Of a DNA stretch of 64,000 nt, positions 7,929-16,706 are shown piece after piece; within the stretch, counting starts at the first letter, position 1; each line of letters starts with the position of its first letter. Origin of the DNA: G942493375 sp942493375 (GTDB lineage: Bacteria; Armatimonadota; UBA5829); the NCBI GenBank assembly GCA_942493375.1, contig OW818698.1, positions 3,410,001 through 3,474,000 of the forward strand. Direction: 5' to 3'. A model generated the notes under the pieces. That model was not told where the DNA came from. It searched no databases and saw only the letters and a program-made list of their open reading frames with translations. Both the position numbers and the translations under genes were made by a program.

Positions 7929-9659
7929 CTACTTCGGGAAGGAGACTGAGGCTTTTGTTTTGCCATTTTCGGAGACTAGTGTGAAGTCTCCGAACAGGTT
8001 GTCTCGCACGAGACTCTCTACGATGCGCAGTCCCAGGTTCCGGTGGAGTTTGATGTCGAAGTCTTCGGGGACCGGGGTGCCGTCGTTGTAGACATCCATA
8101 TGGATCTGTTCATCGTCCTGGTGGAAGCTAACAGTAATCTCCCCACCTACACATTGCTGCAGACCGTGTTCGACCGCGTTCTGAATGAGTTCGTTGAGAA
8201 CTAGAGATACATAGGTCGCATGGCCACTGGGAAGCATGAAGTCCTTGCCTTCAACTCCCATTTTCACTTCACAGCCTTCCGGAATAAGCCCGTGTGCGGT
8301 AGCTGAGAGTATGGAATCCGCAAGTTTTTTGACACTGACATTGTCCAGGTTGTCGCTGCTAAGTAGTTCATGAACGGCTGCTATACTTTGGATACGGTTG
8401 ATGCTTTGTGTCAGAGCTGCTTTTGGGGAATCGAACTTACCCATCCGCAATTGCAGTCGAAGCAGGCTGGCGATCGTCTGAAGGCTGTTTTTGACCCTGT
8501 GGTGCATCTCCTGCAGGACAGCAGCCTGAACCATCAGTTTTGCATTGTGGATTGATATGGCAGCCTGGCCAGCGAGGGTTGTCAGGACTGCGATCTCGTC
8601 CTCGGTAAACTCCCTGGGTGAATCTGTATAACAGTTTAAAACTCCGACGATTTCGTTCTTTACAAACATCGGCAGGGCAACCAGCGAACACAAACCTTCT
8701 CTTTTAGCAATGTCAGGGTACTGGTAGCCGGGAGTCTTTCGGACATCAAGGATAGTGATCGGTCTTCGCTCGAATATGGCCCGACCAGCTACACTTTCTG
8801 TTAGTTTGACGTTGGGTTTACGCAGATAGGCTTTACTCTTGCTCTGAGTTGCCTTTATTACCAGTTCTTCTTTGCTTTCATCAAGCATCATGACTGAACA
8901 GATTTTGAAGTTCATGCTTTCAGCAGTCATTGCCACTATCAGCTGCAGGACTTCTTCGAGATACAGGTCGGATGTTATCGTTCGGCTGATTTCGCTGATG
9001 GTGGAAAGCTGTGTAGCACGGGTCTCCATTCGGCGGTAGAGGTTGTTGTTCTCTACTGCCCCACCAACTTGCCGGGCAATACTATCCAGAAGGTTTACTT
9101 GAATATCGTTGTAGTCGTTGGGAGAGTTCGTGCGGACATTTACTACTCCAACGAGCTCATTTCTGCCTCTGAGAGGGACACTGAGCATGGAATGGTATTT
9201 GTCCTGCAGTAGGGTAGGAATGGGTTTAAAGCGTTCGTCGCGCCAGGCTTCCCGGTTGATGACTACATGAGTGCCTTTTTGCGCGACCCATCCGGTAATA
9301 CCCTCACCAAGTTTAAGCCGTATCTTGCCAACGACTTGTTTGGTCGTTCCGGAAGCTCCACGCAATACTAGCTCAGTACCGCTGTCGTCCAGAAGGTAGA
9401 TCAGGCAAAGATCGGTACCCGTAACGCGGACGATTATATCAGCAACGCCCTTGAGCATATCGTCGAGTTTGGGCATCGAACCGATTGCCTGACCGGTTTC
9501 TCTGAGGGCGTCTGCTTCGAGGGATTTTTCTGCTACTCTGTGTTCAAGGTCTTGTACACGAGAGCGCAGTGCCAGCAGTTCCTGCTCTGGAGGAAGCTCG
9601 CGTATGGCGGCATCAGTTGCCTGTCTTTCCTGCGATTTCCAAACTGTCCAGGGACTCAT
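7929..9659 (-). CDS. GAF-GAF sensor histidine kinase (HisKA_2 type)
   Basis: The 576-residue soluble kinase has an N-terminal coiled coil (about 25-55), two GAF domains (about 62-205 and 225-372), a HisKA_2 dimerisation domain with His386/His387 in EMHHRVKNSLQTIASLL, and a HATPase_c domain with the N-box LNELIQNAVEHG. No membrane segment is visible, so it senses a cytoplasmic signal through the GAF domains. Its ATG overlaps the TGA of the upstream ANTAR regulator (ATGA), so the two form one translationally coupled two-component pair. Kinases of this class commonly phosphorylate ANTAR regulators (as EutW does EutV), which supports the pairing. Confidence 0.92.
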   Translation of the reverse strand: MSPWTVWKSQERQATDAAIRELPPEQELLALRSRVQDLEHRVAEKSLEADALRETGQAIGSMPKLDDMLKGVADIIVRVTGTDLCLIYLLDDSGTELVLRGASGTTKQVVGKIRLKLGEGITGWVAQKGTHVVINREAWRDERFKPIPTLLQDKYHSMLSVPLRGRNELVGVVNVRTNSPNDYNDIQVNLLDSIARQVGGAVENNNLYRRMETRATQLSTISEISRTITSDLYLEEVLQLIVAMTAESMNFKICSVMMLDESKEELVIKATQSKSKAYLRKPNVKLTESVAGRAIFERRPITILDVRKTPGYQYPDIAKREGLCSLVALPMFVKNEIVGVLNCYTDSPREFTEDEIAVLTTLAGQAAISIHNAKLMVQAAVLQEMHHRVKNSLQTIASLLRLQLRMGKFDSPKAALTQSINRIQSIAAVHELLSSDNLDNVSVKKLADSILSATAHGLIPEGCEVKMGVEGKDFMLPSGHATYVSLVLNELIQNAVEHGLQQCVGGEITVSFHQDDEQIHMDVYNDGTPVPEDFDIKLHRNLGLRIVESLVRDNLFGDFTLVSENGKTKASVSFPK

Positions 9660-10231
9660 ATTTCATTTGCGATGATGATCGCATCGGCAATCTCTCGCAT
9701 AGACCTTCTCTGGTTCATACTTTGTTGCTGGATTCTGCGGAAAGCGTCGGCTTCCTGCAGCTTGTACTTATCCATCAATATGCCTTTGGCTCTATCTACG
9801 ATCTTCCTGGTCTCAAGCTTCTCGGACAGATCTCCTATTGTGCCTTCGAGTTCCTGCATATCGAGGTAACGTGAAACAGCGATTTCAATAGCCGGCATCA
9901 GGTCGGATTCCTGGAACGGCTTAATCATATAGGCGAACACTCCAGCCTCTTTGGCCCTTTCGATAAGGTCCTTCTGGCTGTAAGCTGTTAGCAGGACGAC
10001 TGGCGAGAGTTTTTCCTCGTTGATTATCTTCGCAGCGTCCAATCCGTCCATAATAGGCATTTTGATGTCCATGATAACGACATCAGGGCGGAGACTTCGA
10101 GTCAGATCCAGTGCTCTCTGGCCATCTGCTGCTTCTCCAATAACTATATGCCCTAGATCTTCCAGCAGAGCCTTTAAATCCATACGGATAATAGCCTCAT
10201 CATCGGCGATAACGGCTTTAATCTGACTCAT
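9656..10231 (-). CDS. Response regulator with ANTAR RNA-binding output domain
   Basis: The 191-residue protein has a receiver domain with the acidic pair D10-D11, phosphoacceptor Asp55 in VVIMDIKMP, Thr in LLTAYSQ and Lys in IKPF. The C-terminal 60 residues (RKIVDRAKGILMDKYKLQEADAFRRIQQQSMNQRRSMREIADAII) are a clear ANTAR domain. ANTAR proteins act as antiterminators by binding paired hexaloop hairpins in nascent RNA. The start is ATG 10231 with AGGAG eight bases upstream. It is followed by its kinase with an ATGA overlap. The regulated transcripts are unknown; nearby candidates are the transport genes up to 20 kb. Confidence 0.93.
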   Translation of the reverse strand: MSQIKAVIADDEAIIRMDLKALLEDLGHIVIGEAADGQRALDLTRSLRPDVVIMDIKMPIMDGLDAAKIINEEKLSPVVLLTAYSQKDLIERAKEAGVFAYMIKPFQESDLMPAIEIAVSRYLDMQELEGTIGDLSEKLETRKIVDRAKGILMDKYKLQEADAFRRIQQQSMNQRRSMREIADAIIIANEI

Positions 10232-10294
10232 GCATATACTCCTCAATAGACTGGTGGGTAATTTGGGGTAGATAACTACAGTGTTACCAATGGT

Positions 10295-10324
10295 ATTTTA
10301 CAGTCCGACAAGGTACCCTGTCAA
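10295..10324 (-). promoter_or_regulatory. Sigma-70-like promoter of the ANTAR/kinase operon
   Basis: On the minus strand TTGACA (10319-10324) is followed after 18 bases by TAAAAT (10295-10300). Transcription would start near 10288, leaving a leader of nearly 60 bases before the ATG at 10231. Confidence 0.55.
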
Positions 10325-10350
10325 AGAAGAAGCGAGATGTCTAAAGTAAT

Positions 10351-10379
10351 CATCCGCAGATTTCACAGATTTTCAGGGA
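10351..10379. repeat. CAGATT dispersed phrase
   Basis: ATCCGCAGATTTCACAGATT and TTCAGGGA resemble the phrase at 5128-5160. It lies between the ends of the kinase operon promoter and the antiporter gene. Confidence 0.5.
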
Positions 10380-10403
10380 AAGAGATGCGCTATATGTGCA
10401 TAG

Positions 10404-12773
10404 CTACATATCTCCGACCAGCATCAGTTTTGCTGCTTCTAATTGGGATGGAATCCCCATGACTATGACTTCGTCGCCTTCCATCAGTATCATTTCCGGA
10501 CTGGGATTAGCATGCAGTTTTTCTCCCTGATGCCTGACACCCAATAGGGTTACTCCACAGGTCTCCCAGGGGTTAACCTCTTTGAGCGTTTTGCCTATGC
10601 AAGCAGAACCGGGATTTACTGTGATGCTGGCCATTTCTGTCTCAATGCTCTCACTGTGCACAACAAGGTCAAGGAAGTCCATTACTTCAGGTTTGATCAC
10701 TGCTGCAGCCATCCGGCGTCCTCCCAGCATATATGGAGACATTACCCTATTGGCTCCAGCATGTTTCAACTTGTCTTCATTTTCCTCCAGGATGGAACGA
10801 GCAACCACAAACAGGCCTGGATTTAATACTTTTGCGGTCAGTACGATAAATACATTCTCCTCATCTGATGCTGCAACTGCTATTAAACCTTTGGCATTCT
10901 TGATTCCAGCTTTTAATAGAGTTTTGTCTTCTGTTGCTTTTCCTTCAATGTGGAGAATTTCACTGTCCCGCAGTTTTGGCAGTTGTTCCGGGTTGGACTC
11001 CACAACAACACACGGTACGTTATATCTGGTCAACTCCTTGGCTATCTGCTGCCCCATACGCCCATATCCACACACAAGGTAATGGTCTGTCATAGAATCT
11101 ATAGTCATATCCATGGCTTTCCTCGCAATCTCTACTTCAGTCAGCATTATAAGATCAGCTGCCTGCACGGCAGCATCTGCATATGGATTCAACATCAAAT
11201 TCGCAGGATAAATAACATTCTCTCCGGGAGTTCCACCTGCAATTACAGCAGTATAGCCGTGATATCCGACTTGTTTTAATCCATCAAGCACACGCATCGT
11301 TGTTACACTATCGGGAATTGCACAGACCGCCCAACGTATACTGTGTAGATGCAGGGCACTCATCAAGGCGGAATCCTGTGCATCTCCATATATAGCATTC
11401 CATCCATGTGCATTCCATAGACTGATCGCCTGCGGGTCGAAGTCTACTCCCAAAACACGTCTTCCCCTGGACGTAAGCTCCATTGCAACGCCTGTTCCAT
11501 ATGCTCCCATTCCCACAATAAGTGTATTTGCTAAGCTACAGGCGCTACTTAATGCTGCCTGTGAGTCTTCTCTGTCAAGTTTCTTACGTTCAAATATATT
11601 TAGATATGGTGAGAACACATCAAATAATTTCTGGGAATACATAATAATGAATGTTGATATCGCTATACTAACCAGGCATACTAATGTAACAAGTCCAACC
11701 GCATCCTCTGATAGATGTCCGAAGTTAGCACCCATAGCAACAAGAATCAAGGAGAACTCACTGACCTGGCCTACAGTTAGAGCAGTGAGAAAACTGGTCC
11801 GTTTGCGATAACCCAGAGCACCTGTAATGATCATCATGATCACGGATTTGCCGATCAGGACATATATACATAATGGGATTGCCTTAATAGCCTGAGAACC
11901 CATCAGACCTAAGTCAAGACGACTGCCAAATTCTATGAAGAAGAAAAGCAATAGGAAATCACGCAAGCTGATAAGTCTGCTGCCAATGGCTTCACGGTAT
12001 TGAGTCGAAGCGATGGAAATACCGGCCAAAAACGCTCCGATTTCTCTGCTGAATCCCATTAGTTCACCAGACTTTGCGAGTGCCAAAGCCCACACTATTC
12101 CGAATAAAACTAAAAGCTCTGAAGATTTTGCAATAAAGGGGAGTAGCCTTGGAAGCACATACTTGGTAAGCACCCAGATGGATCCGAGTAGTCCGAATCC
12201 TTTGGCTAGAATGGTTATCGCCTGCCCGATTGGTTGGCGGTTTTCACTTCCCGTCACAGCAGACAAAATAATCATAGCCAATATGACAACCAGGTCCTGC
12301 ACTATCAACAGTCCCAGAGCCAGGCGACCATGGAGTGAATCAGCTTCTTTTTTGTCTGATAGTAGTTTGACGATGATGATAGTGCTTGAGAATGTGAGTG
12401 CCATTGCGACATATACCGATGTCACAACGTTCATTCCAAGCCAAATACACATCGGAAAACATATCGCAGTGGTCAGGACGACTTGCCCGATACCTATACT
12501 AAGAGCCACTTTGCCCATGCTTCGGATAAGCTGGACATCAAGTTTTAAGCCAACAATGAAGAGCAGCAGCGCCAATCCCATCTCCGAAAGAGCATGGATC
12601 TGATCTACTGACTTGATCAGGTTCAATCCGGACGGTCCTGCCAGTAATCCTACTGCAAGGAACCCTATTATTAGCGGCTGACGCAGGCGAACCGAGGCAA
12701 CACCTGCGATAACTGCTACCACAAGCAGAGCTACTATCTCATCAAAAACATTGTGAAAACTAATTGTAGGCAT
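10404..12773 (-). CDS. CPA2-family cation:proton antiporter with two RCK domains (Kef/CDF type)
   Basis: The 789-residue protein has about 12 hydrophobic segments in residues 1-385 (Na_H_Exchanger family), then two Rossmann RCK_N domains: one begins NTLIVGMGAYGTG (about 412) and the other YLVCGYGRMGQQIAKEL (about 555). A C-terminal RCK_C domain (about 705-785, ending EGDEVIVMGIPSQLEAAKL) closes the protein. Family members exchange K+ or Na+ for protons under ligand control of the RCK ring. Two RCK_N domains in one chain is more than in KefB or KefC. The start is taken as ATG 12773; a TTG two codons upstream is equally possible. The small coiled-coil gene lies 24 bases upstream in the same direction. 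Confidence 0.9.
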   Translation of the reverse strand: MPTISFHNVFDEIVALLVVAVIAGVASVRLRQPLIIGFLAVGLLAGPSGLNLIKSVDQIHALSEMGLALLLFIVGLKLDVQLIRSMGKVALSIGIGQVVLTTAICFPMCIWLGMNVVTSVYVAMALTFSSTIIIVKLLSDKKEADSLHGRLALGLLIVQDLVVILAMIILSAVTGSENRQPIGQAITILAKGFGLLGSIWVLTKYVLPRLLPFIAKSSELLVLFGIVWALALAKSGELMGFSREIGAFLAGISIASTQYREAIGSRLISLRDFLLLFFFIEFGSRLDLGLMGSQAIKAIPLCIYVLIGKSVIMMIITGALGYRKRTSFLTALTVGQVSEFSLILVAMGANFGHLSEDAVGLVTLVCLVSIAISTFIIMYSQKLFDVFSPYLNIFERKKLDREDSQAALSSACSLANTLIVGMGAYGTGVAMELTSRGRRVLGVDFDPQAISLWNAHGWNAIYGDAQDSALMSALHLHSIRWAVCAIPDSVTTMRVLDGLKQVGYHGYTAVIAGGTPGENVIYPANLMLNPYADAAVQAADLIMLTEVEIARKAMDMTIDSMTDHYLVCGYGRMGQQIAKELTRYNVPCVVVESNPEQLPKLRDSEILHIEGKATEDKTLLKAGIKNAKGLIAVAASDEENVFIVLTAKVLNPGLFVVARSILEENEDKLKHAGANRVMSPYMLGGRRMAAAVIKPEVMDFLDLVVHSESIETEMASITVNPGSACIGKTLKEVNPWETCGVTLLGVRHQGEKLHANPSPEMILMEGDEVIVMGIPSQLEAAKLMLVGDM

Positions 12774-12797
12774 GATCAATCTACAAAATCTAAAGGA

Positions 12798-12983
12798 TTA
12801 TTGATCTGATGAGTTGGGATCAGTCCGATCAGCATTTTCCTCAGGACTGGACAATTCGCGTACCAGGAATGTCAGGGTCTTTACTTCTTGCCTGAGACCG
12901 GAAATTTCTTGCTGCATGTTGTCCATTTTTCTTGAGAGCGAAATAATCAAGTTTCCGATACCAGGATTATCATGGCGGTTCAT
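12798..12983 (-). CDS. Small coiled-coil protein upstream of the antiporter
   Basis: The 61-residue product has a heptad-like central part (LIISLSRKMDNMQQEISGL then RQEVKTLTFLVRELS) and an acidic, disordered tail. No signal peptide or membrane segment is visible. It uses the ATG at 12983 with GGAGG ten bases upstream; an ATG three codons earlier is too close to the site. It ends 24 bases before the antiporter start, so the two are likely co-transcribed and it might be an accessory or regulatory subunit. That role is inferred from position only; no family was recognised. Confidence 0.55.
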   Translation of the reverse strand: MNRHDNPGIGNLIISLSRKMDNMQQEISGLRQEVKTLTFLVRELSSPEENADRTDPNSSDQ

Positions 12984-13094
12984 AACCTGCATACCTCCGA
13001 AGAATAATAAAGGGGGAATATCGTGGATGATTCAACGATTAACTGGCCAATTTGTAATATCAGGCCAATAGAATCATTATGCCTATATGAGGGT

Positions 13095-13106
13095 GGTTTG
13101 TAAACC
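13095..13106. promoter_or_regulatory. GGTTTGTAAACC inverted repeat (copy 1)
   Basis: A twelve-base element with five-base arms lies in the divergent gap between the small coiled-coil gene and the URO-D-like gene. The same twelve bases occur at 18671-18682. It may be an operator, but two copies are weak evidence. Confidence 0.3.
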
Positions 13107-13243
13107 TTATACAAATGTGATTGTGTCTACAATTGGATACCATGAGGAGCTGAGTTTGGATAACTGTATCGTTTAGGTTATTATTGAAAAGATGGACTCC
13201 CGAAATCGTCCAGCTTCCAGAATTGAGAAAGGAATGTGGTTTT

Positions 13244-14308
13244 ATGACAAGCAAAGAACGTATGCTTACTGTTTTGGCAAAGCAGCAACCTGACAGAGTG
13301 CCAGTGAACTATGATGGTAATCTGGATATAAATACAAGGTTGCTTAAGCACTTCGGGCTGGCAGCTGATGACTATGAAGGGTTGTTGAGGTGTCTGGGGA
13401 CGGATATACGCGGGGTCTATCCGGGATATGCAGGTCCCAAGCTGTTCGAAGATATTCCCGGGATCAGCGTAGATGACTGGGGAATTCGTCGTCGTTGGGT
13501 TGAGAATGACAGTGGAGGCTACTGGGACTACTGCGACTGGCCTTTAGCCGATGCTACTGTCGAAGAGATTGCAGCCTGGCCGATGCCGAATCCGGATGAT
13601 TATGATTACAGCAATATCAAGGATATTTGCGAAAGAAACAAAGAGTTTGCTGTATGTGTTGGAGGAGCGGGGCTTGCCTGCATTATCAACACCAACGGCT
13701 TTTTCAGGACTATGGAGCAGACTCTGGTAGACTTGATAACCGATGACCCTGCAGGCTTGCTTCTGTGTGACAGAAGGCAGGATATTGAACTGGAAGTTAC
13801 GAGACGGGCTATTGAAGCTGCTGATGGTGGGATAGACTTTATGTGGATTGGAGAGGACCTGGGAACCCAGAACTCTCCTTTTATAGGTATGGACCTTTAC
13901 CGAAGACACATACGGCCCAGACATCAGCGATATGTCGACCTGGCAAAATCCTTCGATCTTCCGATAATCTGCCACACATGCGGGTCCAGCAGTTGGGCAT
14001 ATGAAGATTTCATAGAAATGGGAATAGATGCAGTCGATACACTGCAGCCTGAAGCAGCTAATATGTCTCCTGAGTATTTGAAAAAGCATTTTGGAGGCAG
14101 GCTGGCATTTCATGGTTGCATCTCGACTGCAGGGCCTTTAGCTTATGGAACTGCAGATGATGTAAGAGATGAAGTCAGAAAAACTCTTGAGATAATGATG
14201 CCGGGTGGAGGGTACGCGCTGGCGCCAACACATTCGGTGCAGGACAATACACCTACGGAGAACGTCCTGGCAATGTTTGAGGCGGCACGGGAATACGGGG
14301 TATACTAA
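13244..14308 (+). CDS. Uroporphyrinogen decarboxylase-like (URO-D superfamily) protein, probably not HemE
   Basis: The 354-residue protein has the URO-D superfamily barrel, ending in the typical GGGYALAPTHSVQDNTPTENVLAM segment. It lacks the RQAGR N-terminal motif of HemE. It keeps Cys243-His244-Thr-Cys246 and Cys292 (in HGCIST), close to the H-x-C...C zinc site of corrinoid-dependent methyltransferases such as MtaA, so a methyl-transfer or related role is more likely than haem synthesis. The start ATG 13244 follows AAAGGA; an in-frame ATG at 13184 has no site. No corrinoid protein or haem gene is adjacent, so substrate and pathway are unknown. Confidence 0.82.
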   Translation: MTSKERMLTVLAKQQPDRVPVNYDGNLDINTRLLKHFGLAADDYEGLLRCLGTDIRGVYPGYAGPKLFEDIPGISVDDWGIRRRWVENDSGGYWDYCDWPLADATVEEIAAWPMPNPDDYDYSNIKDICERNKEFAVCVGGAGLACIINTNGFFRTMEQTLVDLITDDPAGLLLCDRRQDIELEVTRRAIEAADGGIDFMWIGEDLGTQNSPFIGMDLYRRHIRPRHQRYVDLAKSFDLPIICHTCGSSSWAYEDFIEMGIDAVDTLQPEAANMSPEYLKKHFGGRLAFHGCISTAGPLAYGTADDVRDEVRKTLEIMMPGGGYALAPTHSVQDNTPTENVLAMFEAAREYGVY

Positions 14309-14347
14309 GCCCAGTTCTGGAAAGTAAGGATAGTAGAGGTAATAGAA

Positions 14348-15727
14348 ATGATCAGCAAGTTTATTGGTCGTGTATGTGCTCATAGAAGCGTGACAAGGCC
14401 GACATGGTTTAAGTTAATGATGGTTTTTGTATTGACGGCAACTGCTGTTCAATATGCATTCGCTGCAGGTTCATCTACGCATGGTGGAGTGGACATTACA
14501 AGGTTTATTTTGGCGTTGGTGGTGATTCTTGTTGCTGCTAAGCTTGGTGGTGAACTATTTGTACGGTTCAAGCAGCCTGCAGTGCTTGGAGAGCTCCTTA
14601 TTGGTATTATTATCGGTAATATCTATTTAACAGGTTTCCATGGACTGGATATGATCCGTACCGATCCTTCCATAAAGATCATCTCTGAAGTCGGTATTGT
14701 CCTGCTGCTGTTTCAAGTGGGACTGGAATCCGATGTCGAAAAAATGATGCAGACAGGGAAATCAGCACTGCTGGTCGCGACCCTGGGAGTTATTACTCCG
14801 CTTGCACTGGGCTATTTTGTATCATCAATTTTCCTGCCAGATGAGTCCGTGTATTCCCACATATTTACTGGTGCTACATTATGCGCGACCAGTGTAGGAA
14901 TCACTGCCCGTGTATTTATGGATTTGGGCAAGATCGACACTCCCATCGCCAGGATAGTTCTTGGAGCTGCAGTGATTGATGATGTTATGGGACTGGTAAT
15001 ACTGGCTTTAGTTCAGGGTCTTATAACTGCCGCATCAACCGGAGCCAGTGTTTCATCAATGAGTATTGTAATAGTTATATTAAAGGCTCTTGCATTCATT
15101 ATAGGAACACTGCTGTTAGGGAGACCAATCGCAAAAAGGATATTCAACATTGCATCCAAAGCACAGGGGAGCGACCTTCTTCTGTTTACAGCTTTGATAA
15201 CCTGCTTTGGATTTGCATACCTGGCTTCAATAATTGGCCTGGCTCCAATAGTTGGAGCATTTTCAGCTGGTCTGGTGCTGGACGAAGTTCACTGGAAGAA
15301 GTTTGCCGAAAGAGGTGAACATTCGGTAGATGAGCTTATAGCACCTATCGCAGCATTTTTGGTCCCGATTTTCTTTATCCGGATGGGGTCCGAAGTCAAT
15401 CTGACCAGCATTGCTAAACCAAGCAGTTTGCTGCTTGCTCTGTGTCTCACAATTGCTGCGGTTCTGGGCAAGCAGATCTGTGGACTTGGAGTAATGCAAA
15501 AAGGTCTTGACAGGCTTTCAGTGGGACTTGGAATGATACCCAGAGGTGAAGTTGGATTGATATTTGCAGCTATTGGCTCACGGTTACAAATAAAGGGAGT
15601 TCCCGTAGTAGGGCCGGACCTGTTTGCCGCAATTGTCATCATGGTTGTTGTGACAACAATGGTTACACCACCATTGTTAAAATGGAGCCTCAGCCGCAAA
15701 ATCCCTCACAATCCTGAAGTTGCGTAA
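14348..15727 (+). CDS. CPA2-family cation:proton antiporter (NapA/GerN-like)
   Basis: The 459-residue protein has 12-13 hydrophobic segments. The first, near residues 20-40, ends in a signal-like AFA and may be a cleaved or re-entrant helix. The conserved double aspartate is visible in AAVIDDVMGLVI, matching the ion-binding pair of NapA-type exchangers. No RCK domain follows, unlike the antiporter at 10404-12773. It would exchange Na+ or K+ for protons across the inner membrane. AGAGG precedes the ATG. It lies 40 bases after the URO-D-like gene in the same direction and about 100 bases before torF1. Confidence 0.9.
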   Translation: MISKFIGRVCAHRSVTRPTWFKLMMVFVLTATAVQYAFAAGSSTHGGVDITRFILALVVILVAAKLGGELFVRFKQPAVLGELLIGIIIGNIYLTGFHGLDMIRTDPSIKIISEVGIVLLLFQVGLESDVEKMMQTGKSALLVATLGVITPLALGYFVSSIFLPDESVYSHIFTGATLCATSVGITARVFMDLGKIDTPIARIVLGAAVIDDVMGLVILALVQGLITAASTGASVSSMSIVIVILKALAFIIGTLLLGRPIAKRIFNIASKAQGSDLLLFTALITCFGFAYLASIIGLAPIVGAFSAGLVLDEVHWKKFAERGEHSVDELIAPIAAFLVPIFFIRMGSEVNLTSIAKPSSLLLALCLTIAAVLGKQICGLGVMQKGLDRLSVGLGMIPRGEVGLIFAAIGSRLQIKGVPVVGPDLFAAIVIMVVVTTMVTPPLLKWSLSRKIPHNPEVA

Positions 15728-15754
15728 CAACATAGCAACATAAAGGATAAATGG

Positions 15755-15786
15755 GATTAACTTTCGATTAACTTGAGAGCAACATC
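15755..15786 (+). promoter_or_regulatory. 11-bp-phased direct repeats upstream of torF1
   Basis: GATTAACTT occurs at 15755-15763 and again at 15766-15774, one DNA turn apart, and GCAAC follows in the same phase (15779-15783). The second copy starts exactly 66 bases before the ATG of torF1. The same block at the same distance lies before torF2. Tandem TTAAC-N6-TTAAC repeats resemble sites of OmpR/PhoB-family regulators (Pho-box-like); the regulator is not identified. Confidence 0.5.
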
Positions 15787-15831
15787 AGAAGCCTATACTT
15801 TAAATGACACCACTTGAAGGAGGCAGTTCTG

Positions 15832-16578
15832 ATGAAGTTCCTAACAAAGATATCCTGTGCACTTTTGGTATGTAGTGCCGTTATCGGCGGTACAGCCGCT
15901 GTTGCGCAGGATATTTCCACATCTCTGGATGTTGCATATTGTTCAAAGTACGTTTGGCGCGGTATGGCCGCAAACCTCGAATCGGCAATTCAACCATCCC
16001 TGACTGTGAGTCACTCCAGCGGGCTCAGCTTTAACCTTTGGGGCAGCTATGATCTAACCAGCAGCAACGGCCACAAAGATAAAATCACTGAAGTAGACTA
16101 CACCCTGGGATATTCCTGGAAACCAGCAAGCACGGCATACAGTGCCGGTGTAATCCGCTACGAATTCCCTAATACTGCTTATGTAAAAACTCATGAAGCA
16201 TATGTGAGTGCGAGCTTTGCAGCCCCTCTATCGCCAACTGTGGCATTGAACTATGATTTTGACCAGGCTGATGGTCTTTATGCAAACATAGGTATTGGTA
16301 GCTCGTGCAAACTAAGTTCCTCGGAGACGGCCCCCAGTGTAAATCTCTCCGCTAAACTCGGTGCAGCAACTGACAGTTACAATAAGTTCTATTTCGCTGG
16401 GCACGACAAGGCAGCCTTTAGTGATATATATCTTGGGGCAAGCATGCCAATGAAGTCCGGTAAGATGACATTCACCCCGTCTGTTGCGTTCACAAGCATT
16501 CTTGACGGTGGTCTGAGAGATGCATATTCCAGACCCGACAACTTGATTGTATGCTTGACTGCATCCAGTCCTTTATAA
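15832..16578 (+). CDS. TorF/Gcw_chp-family putative outer-membrane porin, paralog 1
   Basis: The 248-residue protein begins with a signal peptide (cleavage after AVA before QDISTSLD) and then the family signature SLDVAYCSKYVWRGM, known from TIGR02001/PF09694 proteins. The rest alternates polar and hydrophobic residues as in a beta-barrel with repeated SFNLWGSYDL, YTLGYSWKP and ALNYDFDQADG strands. The start is ATG 15832 with AAGGAGG eight bases before. It is the first of three paralogs of equal length (248 residues) surrounding amtB-glnK. The C-terminus ends in Leu, not in the usual aromatic residue of outer-membrane proteins. Ammonium or nitrogen-compound passage is inferred from gene context only. 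Confidence 0.85.
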   Translation: MKFLTKISCALLVCSAVIGGTAAVAQDISTSLDVAYCSKYVWRGMAANLESAIQPSLTVSHSSGLSFNLWGSYDLTSSNGHKDKITEVDYTLGYSWKPASTAYSAGVIRYEFPNTAYVKTHEAYVSASFAAPLSPTVALNYDFDQADGLYANIGIGSSCKLSSSETAPSVNLSAKLGAATDSYNKFYFAGHDKAAFSDIYLGASMPMKSGKMTFTPSVAFTSILDGGLRDAYSRPDNLIVCLTASSPL

Positions 16579-16706
16579 AAAATGAGTATCACGGATCGGG
16601 AGATCATGACCATAAAGAGTCACTTCCGATTCGTGTTACCACCTGATGATGGCAATCGCTGTCAACGGGAAGCCAAGTAGAGAGAATAAGAACAGGAGTA
16701 AGAAAC

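Noticed and set aside
13060..13254. 64-codon minus-strand frame over the URO-D promoter region
   Set aside because: It overlaps the start of the URO-D-like gene and the GGTTTGTAAACC element and has no ribosome site.
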